The notes under the pieces: model-generated
What the model saw: the letters and a program-made list of their open reading frames with translations, nothing else
Database searches by the model: none
Told to the model about the DNA's origin: nothing
Assembly (NCBI GenBank): GCA_964584785.1
Contig: CAZPBY010000008.1
Location: 84,249 to 148,248 of the forward strand
DNA: 64,000 nt
DNA from: JAHFTY01 sp964584785
GTDB taxonomy: Bacteria > Acidobacteriota > Terriglobia > 20CM-2-55-15
Direction of reading: 5' to 3'
Part shown: in pieces, positions 43,885-52,792 of the stretch
Numbering within the stretch: the first letter of the stretch is position 1
How the letters are laid out: every line of letters starts with the position of its first letter
Made by a program: the position numbers and the translations under genes

Positions 43885-45279
43885 TTACCGCAACGAGCGG
43901 CCAACTGCTTCTTCCACCCCCCACAACGCTGCCTGGTAATCCGCTCGTGCCTGGTTATAGGCAGTCATCGCAAGACCGAAGGCGCGCTGCGCATCCAGCA
44001 ACTCGAACAGGCTCGAAGCCCCTTCGCGATAGCTGACATTGGCGATGGCCCGTAGTTTCTCGAGTTGCGAAAGATTCTCAGTGTTGTAGAGATCGAGGAC
44101 TTGCCGCGCCGAAACGTACAACTGGTAAGCCTTTTCCACATCCGTCGCCGCCTGGATCTGGGCCTGCTTCAACTGCGCCTCCGCTGCGCGCTGCGCCGCT
44201 TCGGCCTGTGCGGCGAGCGCGCGCTGATTGTTGTTGAGGAAAAGCGGAGCGGAAACGACGATGCCTGCGGAGTGATCGCTGCCCACACGCTGGTATTCAT
44301 ATCCCACACTGACGTCGCGAACTTGTTGGGCTCGTGCCAGTGCTGTCGCGCTCTCGGCGGATGCCGCGAGGTGCCGCGCCACCGCCACGTCCGGACGTTC
44401 CGCCAAAGCCATCGAGCGCAGTTCGTCAAGCGATTGCAGCACCGGCCGGTCGTCGAAGCCGCCGATCAGTTCGAGCGGCGCGTTGCGCAGCGATTCGGGC
44501 ATTTGCGGATCGGCGCCGGAAAGAGCGACGGGCTGAAGACTGGACGTCTGCGCAATCTCGAGCTGGATGTCCTGCTCGTGCGCCCCCAGTAGATTGAGCA
44601 CATCGCGGGCAGCGCTGTCGTAAGCCGCGCGGGCTTGCAAGACCGCCTGCTGATATTGCAGCCGGCCCGCACCGGCCCGATAGACTTCAACCTTCGCAAT
44701 GTCGCCCTGATCGACCTTGGCCAGCGTCAGCCGCTCCGTCTGCGCGTACTGCTGTTCGGTGATTTCCGACAGTTTGAGGTTTTCTCTCGCCAGAGTTGCA
44801 GCGGTGAAAGCGCGGCGCAGTTGAAATAGCTGTGTGCGAACGACGTCGAGCATTTGCGCTTCGGACGCCTGAAGTTGCGCCTCCGCCGCGGCGGTTCGCA
44901 ATTCACGCTTCCCTCCACGTTCGAACGTCGTATCCAGACGAAACGTATAAACGGGATTCGCCCCGGCGTCGGAGTTTGTTTTGGCGAAGCGTGGGTAGCT
45001 GCCGGCGATCGGCGAATAGAATGGAATCTGCTCCGCTCCCACAGTCACGACCGGGTTCAATTTGTAAGCGGCGATCAATCGTGCCGCGCGCGTGGCATCC
45101 ACCTGATACTTCGCCGCGAGAACCGTGAGGTTTCGCTCGATCAACAGATTCTCGGCCTGGGACAACATCAATCGCCTTGGCACGAAGCCGCCGCCGGCCT
45201 GCGAATTCGCCTCCGGAAGAGAAATGAAGAGGAGTAGCAGCACAATAACTCGTACGTCGTGAAAAGCCTTTCTGACCAT
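43885..45279 (-). CDS. TolC-family channel of the heavy-metal efflux operon (CusC/CzcC-like)
   Basis: 464 residues with a signal peptide (about 1-27). Two OEP repeats with long helices are recognisable: SQAENLLIERNLTVLAAKY opens the first, and SYREGASSLFELLDAQRAF marks the conserved end of the second. It is the first gene of the operon, so the order is channel, adaptor, pump. The gene upstream (45392-46051) lies 110 bp away in the same direction and may share expression. Confidence 0.92.
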   Translation of the reverse strand: MVRKAFHDVRVIVLLLLFISLPEANSQAGGGFVPRRLMLSQAENLLIERNLTVLAAKYQVDATRAARLIAAYKLNPVVTVGAEQIPFYSPIAGSYPRFAKTNSDAGANPVYTFRLDTTFERGGKRELRTAAAEAQLQASEAQMLDVVRTQLFQLRRAFTAATLARENLKLSEITEQQYAQTERLTLAKVDQGDIAKVEVYRAGAGRLQYQQAVLQARAAYDSAARDVLNLLGAHEQDIQLEIAQTSSLQPVALSGADPQMPESLRNAPLELIGGFDDRPVLQSLDELRSMALAERPDVAVARHLAASAESATALARAQQVRDVSVGYEYQRVGSDHSAGIVVSAPLFLNNNQRALAAQAEAAQRAAEAQLKQAQIQAATDVEKAYQLYVSARQVLDLYNTENLSQLEKLRAIANVSYREGASSLFELLDAQRAFGLAMTAYNQARADYQAALWGVEEAVGRSLR

Positions 45280-45391
45280 GTCGACAACCTTGCACCGTCA
45301 CACTTTCGAAAGAGCGGCGACACCGAACGGAGTGACCGCACTATCGATCGTTAACGGCGCGAATAAACTTGTTCGTAAGAAAGAGTGATCG

Positions 45392-46051
45392 TCAGAAGAG
45401 CTCGAAAGGAGGACCGCGCTGTTTCAGGATCGACAGACACGGAGCCGCTATACTACGGACATCGATGTTCGTAACGGACGCGCGCTTGGAAAGATGCAGG
45501 TAGTAGACGTGAGAGACAGGAACGATGAAGCTCGAGTCGAGGAGAACGGCAGCCGTTTCATCCGTGTCCGCACCACCGCCCAATCGCGGCGCTCCGTCTT
45601 CGAGCAGGGCAAGGATCCGGTCGAGATTGATTGGCGAGGCGGTGACGATCGAAAAATTACCGTGACCGTCTCCGAGGAACGTCACGAAATCGCGGGAACT
45701 CTGCGAAATCCAGACGAGGTCGATATCACCATCCGCGTCGATATCCCCGGAGATCAGCCGGCCGCCCGCGGCCTCGTTCGAATCGAAAGAAAGCGAACGC
45801 CAGTCGGATTTTCCAAACGCAACCTGAATGTTTTGGACGTGACCGCTCGATGACAATGTTGCCCGATCGACCTTGTGGTCACCGTCGAAGTCCGAAAATA
45901 CGGGGGAATTATCGAGGAGAAGAACCCGTTGCGGAATGGACTGGCCGTCGCTGCGGGACAAAGCCAAACCGGGAATGCCTTGCAGCCACTGAAGCAGCAG
46001 CCAGGCGATCAGTAAGGGCCTTAGCACTGTAAATCGACGTCGCACGTTCAT
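45392..46051 (-). CDS. FG-GAP/VCBS-like exported protein preceding the metal efflux operon
   Basis: 219 residues from the ATG at 46051 (MNVRRRFTVLRPLL); the frame remains open to 46207 but would overlap the divergent gene. An N-terminal membrane or signal helix is followed by DxDxDG-type calcium-binding repeats: DFDGDHKVDRA and GDIDADGDIDLVW, as in FG-GAP propellers. The last residues, LKQRGPPFELF, are like the C-termini of small proteins found before metal-resistance operons, but I cannot name the family. Its position suggests a role linked with the efflux operon downstream. Confidence 0.65.
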   Translation of the reverse strand: MNVRRRFTVLRPLLIAWLLLQWLQGIPGLALSRSDGQSIPQRVLLLDNSPVFSDFDGDHKVDRATLSSSGHVQNIQVAFGKSDWRSLSFDSNEAAGGRLISGDIDADGDIDLVWISQSSRDFVTFLGDGHGNFSIVTASPINLDRILALLEDGAPRLGGGADTDETAAVLLDSSFIVPVSHVYYLHLSKRASVTNIDVRSIAAPCLSILKQRGPPFELF

Positions 46052-46184
46052 CGCAGCGATCCCAGCATAGCACGCGAAAAACCAGACCAGCAAAACGACA
46101 CGCGGCCTGGTAATGGTGCATTGACGTAACGCACCATAACCGGTGCTTGTCGACATCCGGCTGACTCTGATAGATAACGCGCAT

Positions 46185-46672
46185 ATGAAGATCCCGGTGG
46201 CCGGCATGGGAAATGTCCTGCGTGGGGACGACGGGTTTGGCGTGCGCGTTCTCGAAGCGCTGGTTCGCTCCGGAAAGTTGCCGGAAAACGTACGCGCCTA
46301 CGAAGCAGGTATTGGCGGCGTGCCGCTGGTTCAGGAGTTGATGAACGGATACGATGGTTTGATCGTCATCGACATCGTCAACCGCAACGTTCAACCGGGA
46401 ACATTGTTTGTTCTAGAGCCTGAAATTCGGGATGTGTCTCCCGCACACATCGTGGACGCTCATTACGCCGAACCCTCCCAGGTCTTCACCATGGCGAAGG
46501 CTCTTGGCGTTTGCCCTCGTCAGATATACGTCGTCCCTGTCAGCCCGAGTCGTGTGAGGACGCCTCTGTGGGACTGCGGCCGGCGGTCGAACGAGCGCTA
46601 TCCTCTGCAGTCGAAACCGTACTCCATTTGATAGCCGAGCTCAGTCGAGCAGCGTCTCTCGAATCGCGATGA
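46185..46672 (+). pseudogene. Hydrogenase maturation endopeptidase (HyaD/HybD family), frameshifted
   Basis: From ATG 46185 the frame shows the family: GMGNVLRGDDGFGVRVLEAL (nickel-site Asp region), RAYEAGIGGVPLVQELMNGYDGLIVID and VVDAHYAEPSQVF-like text. At about 46533-46538 one base is missing: the frame after QIYVV continues wrongly, whereas the next frame reads CQPESCEDASVGLRPAVERAL and runs to a TGA at 46670. That is exactly the expected C-terminal part (GCxPxxxxxxxGLSPxVxxA). These enzymes clip the C-terminus of the [NiFe]-hydrogenase large subunit. No hydrogenase structural gene is in the window. The TGA overlaps the ATG of the next remnant. Confidence 0.85.
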
Positions 46673-46929
46673 CGGAGCGGGATCGGTCGTTCTGGTTGTT
46701 CGCCGGCAGGCGCGTTCTTCATTCCGCGTGGCTGATTCTGTTTCTTGTTGTCATCAATTTCACATTGATTCACCTGGCGCCGGGGAATCCCGTTCATCTC
46801 TTGGCGGGCGATAGCGGGGACGAGGCTTACATGCGATTCGTCAGCTCGAAGTTCGGTCTCGACCAGCCGCTGCCGGTTCAGTTCCTCCGGTATCTCTCGT
46901 CGATGTCCGAACACCGGCATTCGCATTGA
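46669..46929 (+). pseudogene. N-terminal fragment of a DppB-type ABC permease
   Basis: 86 residues. It matches the start of dipeptide/nickel-type permeases: FWLFAGRRVLHSAWLIL, VVINFTLIHLAPGNPVHLL, then DEAYMRFVSSKFGLDQPLP and VQFLRYLSS. After that the sequence breaks off and becomes an unrelated frame. The gene normally continues for about 220 more residues with five more membrane helices. It overlaps the endopeptidase stop as ATGA, so the two were once one operon, which fits a nickel or peptide permease next to a hydrogenase locus. Confidence 0.82.
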
Positions 46930-47212
46930 TGAGAAGGCGATACAGGTTTCGAACGACGTCCAGGGCGCCTGCGAAGTTCTCGGGCTCGACCCGTTGTATG
47001 TCGCGAATGAGGGCAAGCTGCTTGCTTTCGTCAACGGAGATGACGCGGCGCGCGTTCTGGCTGCAATGCGCGCACATCCGCTCGGGAAAGAGTCGGCGAT
47101 GATCGGTGAAGTTGTCGCGGAGCACGCCGGCGTGGTCGTCATGACGACCCGAATCGGCGGCAACCGCGTGGTGGGAATGCTTTCCGGCGAGCAGTTGCCG
47201 AGAATCTGTTGA
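46907..47212 (+). pseudogene. hypE: C-terminal fragment of HypE (hydrogenase maturation)
   Basis: Read in another frame from the permease fragment, this segment has TGIRIDEKAIQVSNDVQGAC, then LGLDPLYVANEGKLLAFV, HPLGKESAMIGEVV, and ends with LPRIC. These are the conserved C-terminal blocks of HypE, whose terminal Cys is carbamoylated and dehydrated to the thiocyanate that becomes the CN ligand of [NiFe] hydrogenase. The terminal ...PRIC is intact, but the N-terminal two-thirds with the ATP site is missing. The junction with the dppB-like fragment is at about 46895-46912. Confidence 0.88.
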
Positions 47213-47215
47213 AAA

Positions 47216-50200
47216 TCAGAAATGCATTTTGAACACAAACTCGAAAACGCGCGGATCGAGCGCTCGGGTAATCGTGCCGAATGCCGCGTTTCCGAAGCTG
47301 GTGTTCGGAGCGGCAAGGGGCGGCGTGTTGGTCACATTGAACGCTTCGGCCCGGAATTCCGCGCGAACCTGTTCTTTGATGGGGAATGTCTTGCCGAACA
47401 TCACATCCAGCGTTCGGTAATCCGGGCCGACAACGGGATTGCGTGAGCTGTTGCCGATCGTGAATTGTGGCGCTTGCGTAAACGCCGAAGTGTTGAACCA
47501 TCGTGCAGTGGTGCGCTCATCCGCGGGCAATTCCGGATTCGCGACGCGGTTCGGCCGTTGAATGCCGAACCCCGCGAAGGCGTTGAGATTCGTCGCCTGC
47601 GTCACGGCCAACGGGCTTCCGGATTGCAGTCGAAGGATTCCAGCCAGCTGCCAGCCGCCGGCCAGCACGTTCTGCCAACCGCTCAGACTCCAGCGCCTGC
47701 CGGAACCGGCCGGGATTTCCCAAACGAATGAACCGGAGAATACGTGAGGAATGCTCCCGGTGGATTCGTCCTTCTCCAGGCGCCGGTTGAAACTGTCGGC
47801 CGCCTGGAACGATGCCGCGGGACCTGTGAGAATGGCCGAGTCAAAAACCGCCCCCGCATCATCGATGAGCTTGGAGAACGTGTATGCCGCGTTGAATGTC
47901 AGACCATTGGAGAATCGCCGCTCCATTCGGGTCTGCATCGAGTGGTAGGTCGCGTGGCCTACGTTATTTCGATAGAACGCCACAGTCGTGAATCGCGGAT
48001 AGGGACGCAGGAGCTGTTGCCGGGCGATCGTCGCAGCGCCAAGGGAGGACGATTCCGGGATCTGACCGAAGTAAGGGTTCGGCACCAACTGGGTCAGCGT
48101 CGAACCAAGCGAGAGTTGTTCAACCGTCAACTGGTTCATGTTGACGTCCGGAACGCCGAGATTTGTCAGTTTCGATCCGAGATATCCGGCTTCCATGCTC
48201 CAATGATCGGCGAACGTTTTCTGAATCGACAGATTCCACTGTTGAGCGTATCCACTCTTCTGATGCCGCTCGACGGCAAATACACCCTGTCCCAATCCGC
48301 TGTCCGCATTCGGCGGCGTCACCTGAACCGAGGGTCCGCGCGAAAGCACAAATGCGGCATTGATATTGTCGAGCGATCGCTGGCCTGCAGTCTGAATGAA
48401 CGGGAAAAACGGCGTCGTGAACGGAGTGGTGATGCCCGCCTGCTCAATCCATGTGAGTCCATAACCGGATCGGGCGGTAAGAGTGTTGGTCAGTTTGAAT
48501 GCAAGTCCGATTCGTGGACCGAAGTTCAGTTTTTCGAGCTCGCGTGCCGATCGCGGATATCCGTTCCTGCCCAGGAAATCGAGTTTCTGTGTGCTCAGAT
48601 TGAACACTGCCCCCTGGTCATCGACGATCGTCGACGGGAAATTCAACGTGTATCGGACGCCCGCGTTCAGGTTGAGCCGGTTCGTCAACTTCATGTCATC
48701 CTGAAAAAACAACTCGCCAACCTGCGCGCGCGGCCTCAGGCGCTGGCTTTGAACGTCGATCGTGAACGTCTGCACCTGACCCAGCAGGAAGGATGCGAAA
48801 CTGTTGCCCGTGCCGGTCACGACGGATCCGGTGGCCGAGAGGTTGCTGGTAAGGATGTTCGTAAACTGAAAAGAACCGGTGGGGTTCGGCGGCTGCAGGA
48901 TCCGGAGATGTTCGAAGCGCCAGTCGCCGCCCATCTTCATACTGTGACGGCCTCGCAACCATGAGAAGTTGTCGACCAGTTGAGTGACCGACGTCGTGAA
49001 CTCCGCATTACCGTTCGATGTCGGCCCCAGTTGTTGAAACCCCACAATGTCGTAAATCGGAAGCGTGTCCGAAAAGGCGGAGACAGGAATGTTCGGGATG
49101 CCCGACACTCCTGACGCCGGACGCCCTGTTCGCAACGACGAGCGGTCAAAGCCACGCCGCGTGTATCCAAACCGCAGTTGATTCACGTGGATTCCGGAAA
49201 TTGTCCAGCTGTGTTCCAGCGCCACGCTGTCGGCGCGCGTCAGAGTGTCGCCGATGATGGCGGTGGTGATGCTCCCGCTTCCGTCAGGAAGAGGCGGGAT
49301 CGGGCTGGAGTCGTCGCGGAAATATTCATAACGGCCAAAGATCCGGTGAATCGCATTCAAACGGTGATCGATGCGCAGGCCGAATTGATCCTGATTCGTC
49401 GTCTCGTTGCCGATACGGACATAGTTGTTCGCCGCCGCCTCTTGTCCGTTTACGAACACGTTGGGTGAAGGATAACGGTCGAGAACCGCCTTTGCCGCGG
49501 CATCGAATCGATCGGACGGTATGGTGTCGTTGAGAAACCGGTCTCGAACAAAGCCAGTGCTCGTCTGGCGTGTCGTTAAAGGGTCGTAGATGGCGGTCGC
49601 GAAAATCCCACGGCGTTGAAGCGTTGTCGGTACGGTGCTCGTTCGCACCGTGCCTGTCTGCAGCCGCGTTCCCTGATAGTCCGTGAAGAAGAACGTCTTG
49701 TTCTTCTGAATCGGTCCACCCAGCACGAAGCCGTATTGGTTTCGGCGGAAGCGAGGTTTCGGTCCCGTGGTTGCGAACAGATTCCGCGCGTTCAGGGCTT
49801 CATTTCGGAGGAACTCGAACGCGGTACCGTGAAAATCGTTCGATCCCGACTTGTGATTCACCATAATCACGCCGCCATTGGATCGTCCGTATTCTGCCGA
49901 ATAACTGTTGGTTTCGACGCGAAAGTCCTCGATGGCATCGACGACTGGAAAATAAGCGACCTGTCCCGGTTCCGGCTGCAGAACGCTGATGCCGTCGTAT
50001 ATGTATTCGCTCACTCGCGGGCGGCTGCCATTGATTCGCGGAAGCGTTGAAGCGGGGGGAAGCATCACGCCGGGGGCGAGGGCAATGAGTGGAACAAAGT
50101 TCCGTCCGTCCAGCGGCAGAGTCACGACTTTCTGCTGTGGAACCGTGAAACTGACGGTTCCGCGGCTTATCTGCAACAGTGGAGCTTCCGCGGTCACATT

Positions 50201-50551
50201 GACGGATTCTTCGACGCTTCCGATTCTCAAATCGAGGTCGAGTGAAACCTGATCGCCGACGCGCAACACGACACCGTCGCGTCGCAATGCGGCAAATCCG
50301 GTCTTCGTGACGGCAATGGCGTAGGTTCCCGGCTGAAGCGCAACGAAATGATATCGTCCGTCGGCGGCCGTGCTTGAAATCTGTTCCGACTCTGAGCCCG
50401 AACGGATCAGCCGGATTTCGGCTCCGGGAACAGCCAAACCGCCGGGATCGCGAACGAGCCCCGAAAGCTCCACCTTCGTCGACTGCGCGTGAAGCGCGAT
50501 TCCGATCTGCATCACGATCAGAAAAAGAACGATCCTTTGCCCGACTGCCAT
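47216..50551 (-). CDS. TonB-dependent receptor-like outer-membrane protein (Oar family)
   Basis: 1111 residues. A signal peptide ends ALHAQS. A carboxypeptidase-regulatory-like domain (about 27-110, VRDPGGLAVPGAEIRLI, GRYHFVALQPGTYAIAV) is followed by a plug domain (VTLPLDGRNFVPLIALAPG, DGISVLQPEPGQVAYFPVVDAIEDF) and a very long beta barrel, ending in VFEFVFKMHF with a terminal Phe. Oar-like proteins are greatly expanded in Acidobacteriota and are thought to import or bind large substrates. No TonB-box sequence was identified. It terminates only 4 bp from the convergent hypE remnant. Confidence 0.93.
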   Translation of the reverse strand: MAVGQRIVLFLIVMQIGIALHAQSTKVELSGLVRDPGGLAVPGAEIRLIRSGSESEQISSTAADGRYHFVALQPGTYAIAVTKTGFAALRRDGVVLRVGDQVSLDLDLRIGSVEESVNVTAEAPLLQISRGTVSFTVPQQKVVTLPLDGRNFVPLIALAPGVMLPPASTLPRINGSRPRVSEYIYDGISVLQPEPGQVAYFPVVDAIEDFRVETNSYSAEYGRSNGGVIMVNHKSGSNDFHGTAFEFLRNEALNARNLFATTGPKPRFRRNQYGFVLGGPIQKNKTFFFTDYQGTRLQTGTVRTSTVPTTLQRRGIFATAIYDPLTTRQTSTGFVRDRFLNDTIPSDRFDAAAKAVLDRYPSPNVFVNGQEAAANNYVRIGNETTNQDQFGLRIDHRLNAIHRIFGRYEYFRDDSSPIPPLPDGSGSITTAIIGDTLTRADSVALEHSWTISGIHVNQLRFGYTRRGFDRSSLRTGRPASGVSGIPNIPVSAFSDTLPIYDIVGFQQLGPTSNGNAEFTTSVTQLVDNFSWLRGRHSMKMGGDWRFEHLRILQPPNPTGSFQFTNILTSNLSATGSVVTGTGNSFASFLLGQVQTFTIDVQSQRLRPRAQVGELFFQDDMKLTNRLNLNAGVRYTLNFPSTIVDDQGAVFNLSTQKLDFLGRNGYPRSARELEKLNFGPRIGLAFKLTNTLTARSGYGLTWIEQAGITTPFTTPFFPFIQTAGQRSLDNINAAFVLSRGPSVQVTPPNADSGLGQGVFAVERHQKSGYAQQWNLSIQKTFADHWSMEAGYLGSKLTNLGVPDVNMNQLTVEQLSLGSTLTQLVPNPYFGQIPESSSLGAATIARQQLLRPYPRFTTVAFYRNNVGHATYHSMQTRMERRFSNGLTFNAAYTFSKLIDDAGAVFDSAILTGPAASFQAADSFNRRLEKDESTGSIPHVFSGSFVWEIPAGSGRRWSLSGWQNVLAGGWQLAGILRLQSGSPLAVTQATNLNAFAGFGIQRPNRVANPELPADERTTARWFNTSAFTQAPQFTIGNSSRNPVVGPDYRTLDVMFGKTFPIKEQVRAEFRAEAFNVTNTPPLAAPNTSFGNAAFGTITRALDPRVFEFVFKMHF

Positions 50552-50604
50552 TTGGAGTTACCCTGACGTTTTTTGTCGACGGGCTAGCGAGAGCTGGTAT
50601 GAGT

Positions 50605-50820
50605 GAGCGAATTCCCCTCCTTGGCTAAGGAGGGGAGTCTGCGCACATTAATAAAAATGCTGCGATGCGCCCTTAGCTGTGCGCAGACGGCGTGGTTGGT
50701 TCAACATCCGACAATTGGTGGCTGAACCAACCACCCCGTCCGCTCCCTTTACAGGTGGCTTCGCAACGTTTTATTTATGATCGCGTCCACCCCTTCTTAG
50801 CCAAGGAGGGGAATTCGCTC
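50605..50820. repeat. 216-bp nested palindromic element (MITE-like)
   Basis: The outer inverted arms of 31 bp (50605-50635 and 50790-50820, 30 of 31 matching, including CCTTGGCTAAGGAGGGG) enclose two further inverted pairs: GTCTGCGCAC/GTGCGCAGAC at 50637-50646 and 50679-50688, and GTGGTTGGTTCA/TGAACCAACCAC at 50692-50703 and 50723-50734. Each inner pair is a hairpin of its own. No ORF is present. It lies between the receptor gene start and the XRE regulator. The rest of 50552-50954 shows nothing else apart from promoter sequence next to the latter. Confidence 0.75.
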
Positions 50821-50954
50821 CTCCTGGTTGTCGCTTAACCCGCAGTACCTGGAAGGGGAGTTGCTCAACAACTTCCCTGCTTCGTCGCCTATGATCCCCT
50901 CACCACGCTTCGTCGTGTTTCCACGACAGCGTCGTGCTACAGTAACATAGTTAT

Positions 50955-52073
50955 ATGGGCAGAGTTCAGACCAATCTCGCAACCATCCGAAAGGCTCGGG
51001 GCGTCGGCGCTTCGGAGCTTGCGAAAAAGGTAGGGGTCACGCGTCAGACGATCTATGCGATCGAAGCCGGAACCTACTTACCGAACACGGAGGTCACGCT
51101 GCAACTTGCCCGTCACCTTGAGGTGGCCGTCGAGGAACTGTTTTCCCTTCCGGGATCCCAACAGGAAGAGGCAGCCACGGTAACGGCGGAGTACCTGAGC
51201 CAGACAAAGCCCGAAAGCGGACAGGCGGTACGGGTGTGCCGCGTCGGAACAAAGTGGGTCGGCGTGCCGGCGGACGCCCGGCCCTATCATCTTCCGGAAG
51301 CCGACGCCGTCGTAGCCGGGTCCGCTTCGCGGTCCAGCAAAACCAAATTGTGTCTCTTCTCCGAGGAAGAGACGATGCGCAACAAAATCGTCCTTGCCGG
51401 CTGCGATCCCGCGACGAGTCTTCTCGCCCGGATGGTGGAAAGGCTGAGCGGGATCGAAATTGTTCACGCTCCCGCATCGAGTCAACTGGCGCTCGACTGG
51501 TTGAAGGAAGGCAAGGTGCATATCGCGGGTTCACACCTCCAGGACCCCGAGAGTGCCGAGTTCAATCTGCCGTTCATTCGGCGCCAGTTCGCGAACCGGG
51601 ACATGGCTGTGGTGACATTCGCGCGGTGGGAAGAAGGCTTTGTCGTCGCGCGCGGAAATCCGAAAAGCATCAAGAAGGTTGAGGACTTGAACCGGAAGAC
51701 GGTAAGCATCGTCAATCGTGAACGCGGATCCGGCAGCCGTTCACTTCTCGACAGCTTAATTCGTTCCGCCGGACTCCACGCGAAAACTCTGCGCGGATAT
51801 GATCGCGTCGCTTTCGGACATCTGGCCGCCGCCCACGTGGTCCTCGCGGAAGAAGCGGACTGTTGCGTCGCCACACGGTCTGCTGCCCAGACTTTCGGGC
51901 TCGACTTCGTTCCGCTGCGCAGCGAGCAATATGATTTCGTCCTGCATCGGGACACGCTGCACCTCGCGGCCGTCGAAGCTCTGTTCGACGCCCTCCAGCG
52001 CGCGACGCTCCGCAGAAAACTGGAGACGCTCGCCGGTTACGACACATCGCAGACCGGAGTCATTCGAGCGTAA
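50955..52073 (+). CDS. XRE-type regulator fused to a periplasmic-binding-like ligand domain
   Basis: 372 residues. Residues about 5-62 form an XRE/Cro helix-turn-helix (SELAKKVGVTRQTIYAIEAG, VTLQLARHLEVAVEELF). From about 138 to 370 the protein resembles the COG1910 binding fold related to molybdate-type solute-binding proteins: KIVLAGCDPATSLLARMVER, VHIAGSHLQDPESAEFN, GFVVARGNPKSI, NRERGSGSRSLLD, HVVLAEEADCCVATRSAAQTFGL. It is likely a cytoplasmic one-component sensor of a small ligand; molybdate or another oxyanion is an inference. TAACATAGTTAT directly precedes the ATG and no Shine-Dalgarno is visible, so the mRNA may be leaderless. It is followed by a GNAT gene 67 bp later. Confidence 0.88.
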   Translation: MGRVQTNLATIRKARGVGASELAKKVGVTRQTIYAIEAGTYLPNTEVTLQLARHLEVAVEELFSLPGSQQEEAATVTAEYLSQTKPESGQAVRVCRVGTKWVGVPADARPYHLPEADAVVAGSASRSSKTKLCLFSEEETMRNKIVLAGCDPATSLLARMVERLSGIEIVHAPASSQLALDWLKEGKVHIAGSHLQDPESAEFNLPFIRRQFANRDMAVVTFARWEEGFVVARGNPKSIKKVEDLNRKTVSIVNRERGSGSRSLLDSLIRSAGLHAKTLRGYDRVAFGHLAAAHVVLAEEADCCVATRSAAQTFGLDFVPLRSEQYDFVLHRDTLHLAAVEALFDALQRATLRRKLETLAGYDTSQTGVIRA

Positions 52074-52139
52074 GCAAAAAAAATTCCCCCGCGACTGTCA
52101 CTGGAACGCGGTCTCGATCGTCTATCAAGCGGAGGAGAA

Positions 52140-52787
52140 ATGAGTCGAGCAAACGTTTACAGGGAGAGCCCAGGTGACCGAATCCACTTCAAGCTCTGGC
52201 AACCCGCTGATTTGCCAACCGTTCTAACCCACGCTCTTGCAGACGAACCCGAATTTCTTTACATGATCCCCGACGCGGCGTCGCGGGAACATTTTCTGCA
52301 CGCCTTCTTTCAGGCCGCCGTTGTATCTTCCCGAATCCACGGTGAAATCTATACGGCCGATACCGGCAGTGGCGGCGGCCTCTGGATTGGTCCCGGGAGC
52401 CGATATACGCGGGCACAAACGACACGATCCGCCTTCGCGAGGACAGCGCGACATTGGGATTGGGCACTCCTTCGTCGCTGCATGAACCTGGAGTACCACC
52501 TGGATAAGGTTCGCCGCCAGTTGATTGAAGTCCCGCACTGGTATCTTCTGGCACTCGGAGTGGAACGGTCCGAGCGAGATGACAAGATTGCCGAGGCACT
52601 TATCGCTCCGCTGCTCGCGCGGGCGGACTCTTATGGTCTGCCCTGCTACCTGGAAACGTTCAACGAGAAGCATCTCGCTTTCTACAAGACTTGTGGTTTT
52701 CGTATTGCGGGCAGCGGCAGCGCTCCGAAAGGTGGACCGGACTTCTGGGCGATGATCCGCCCTAATTCGGGACGGAGGAAAGTCTAG
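52140..52787 (+). CDS. GNAT-like acetyltransferase with an unusual acetyl-CoA loop
   Basis: 215 residues. The fold is recognisable from FKLWQPADLPTVLTHALADE, then VPHWYLLALGVER (beta 4) and LLARADSYGLPCYLETFNEK, with the C-terminal HLAFYKTCGFRIAG. In this subgroup the pyrophosphate-binding loop after beta 4 usually reads QGxGxG; here it is ERSERDDKIAEALI, without Gly residues. Acetyl-CoA binding may be altered or lost. AGGAGAA precedes the ATG at 52140 with good spacing. The substrate is unknown. Confidence 0.8.
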   Translation: MSRANVYRESPGDRIHFKLWQPADLPTVLTHALADEPEFLYMIPDAASREHFLHAFFQAAVVSSRIHGEIYTADTGSGGGLWIGPGSRYTRAQTTRSAFARTARHWDWALLRRCMNLEYHLDKVRRQLIEVPHWYLLALGVERSERDDKIAEALIAPLLARADSYGLPCYLETFNEKHLAFYKTCGFRIAGSGSAPKGGPDFWAMIRPNSGRRKV

Positions 52788-52792
52788 AGCTG

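Noticed and set aside
47744..48964. 406-codon rightward frame
   Set aside because: Antisense of the Oar-like receptor; Arg- and Cys-rich composition with no domain.
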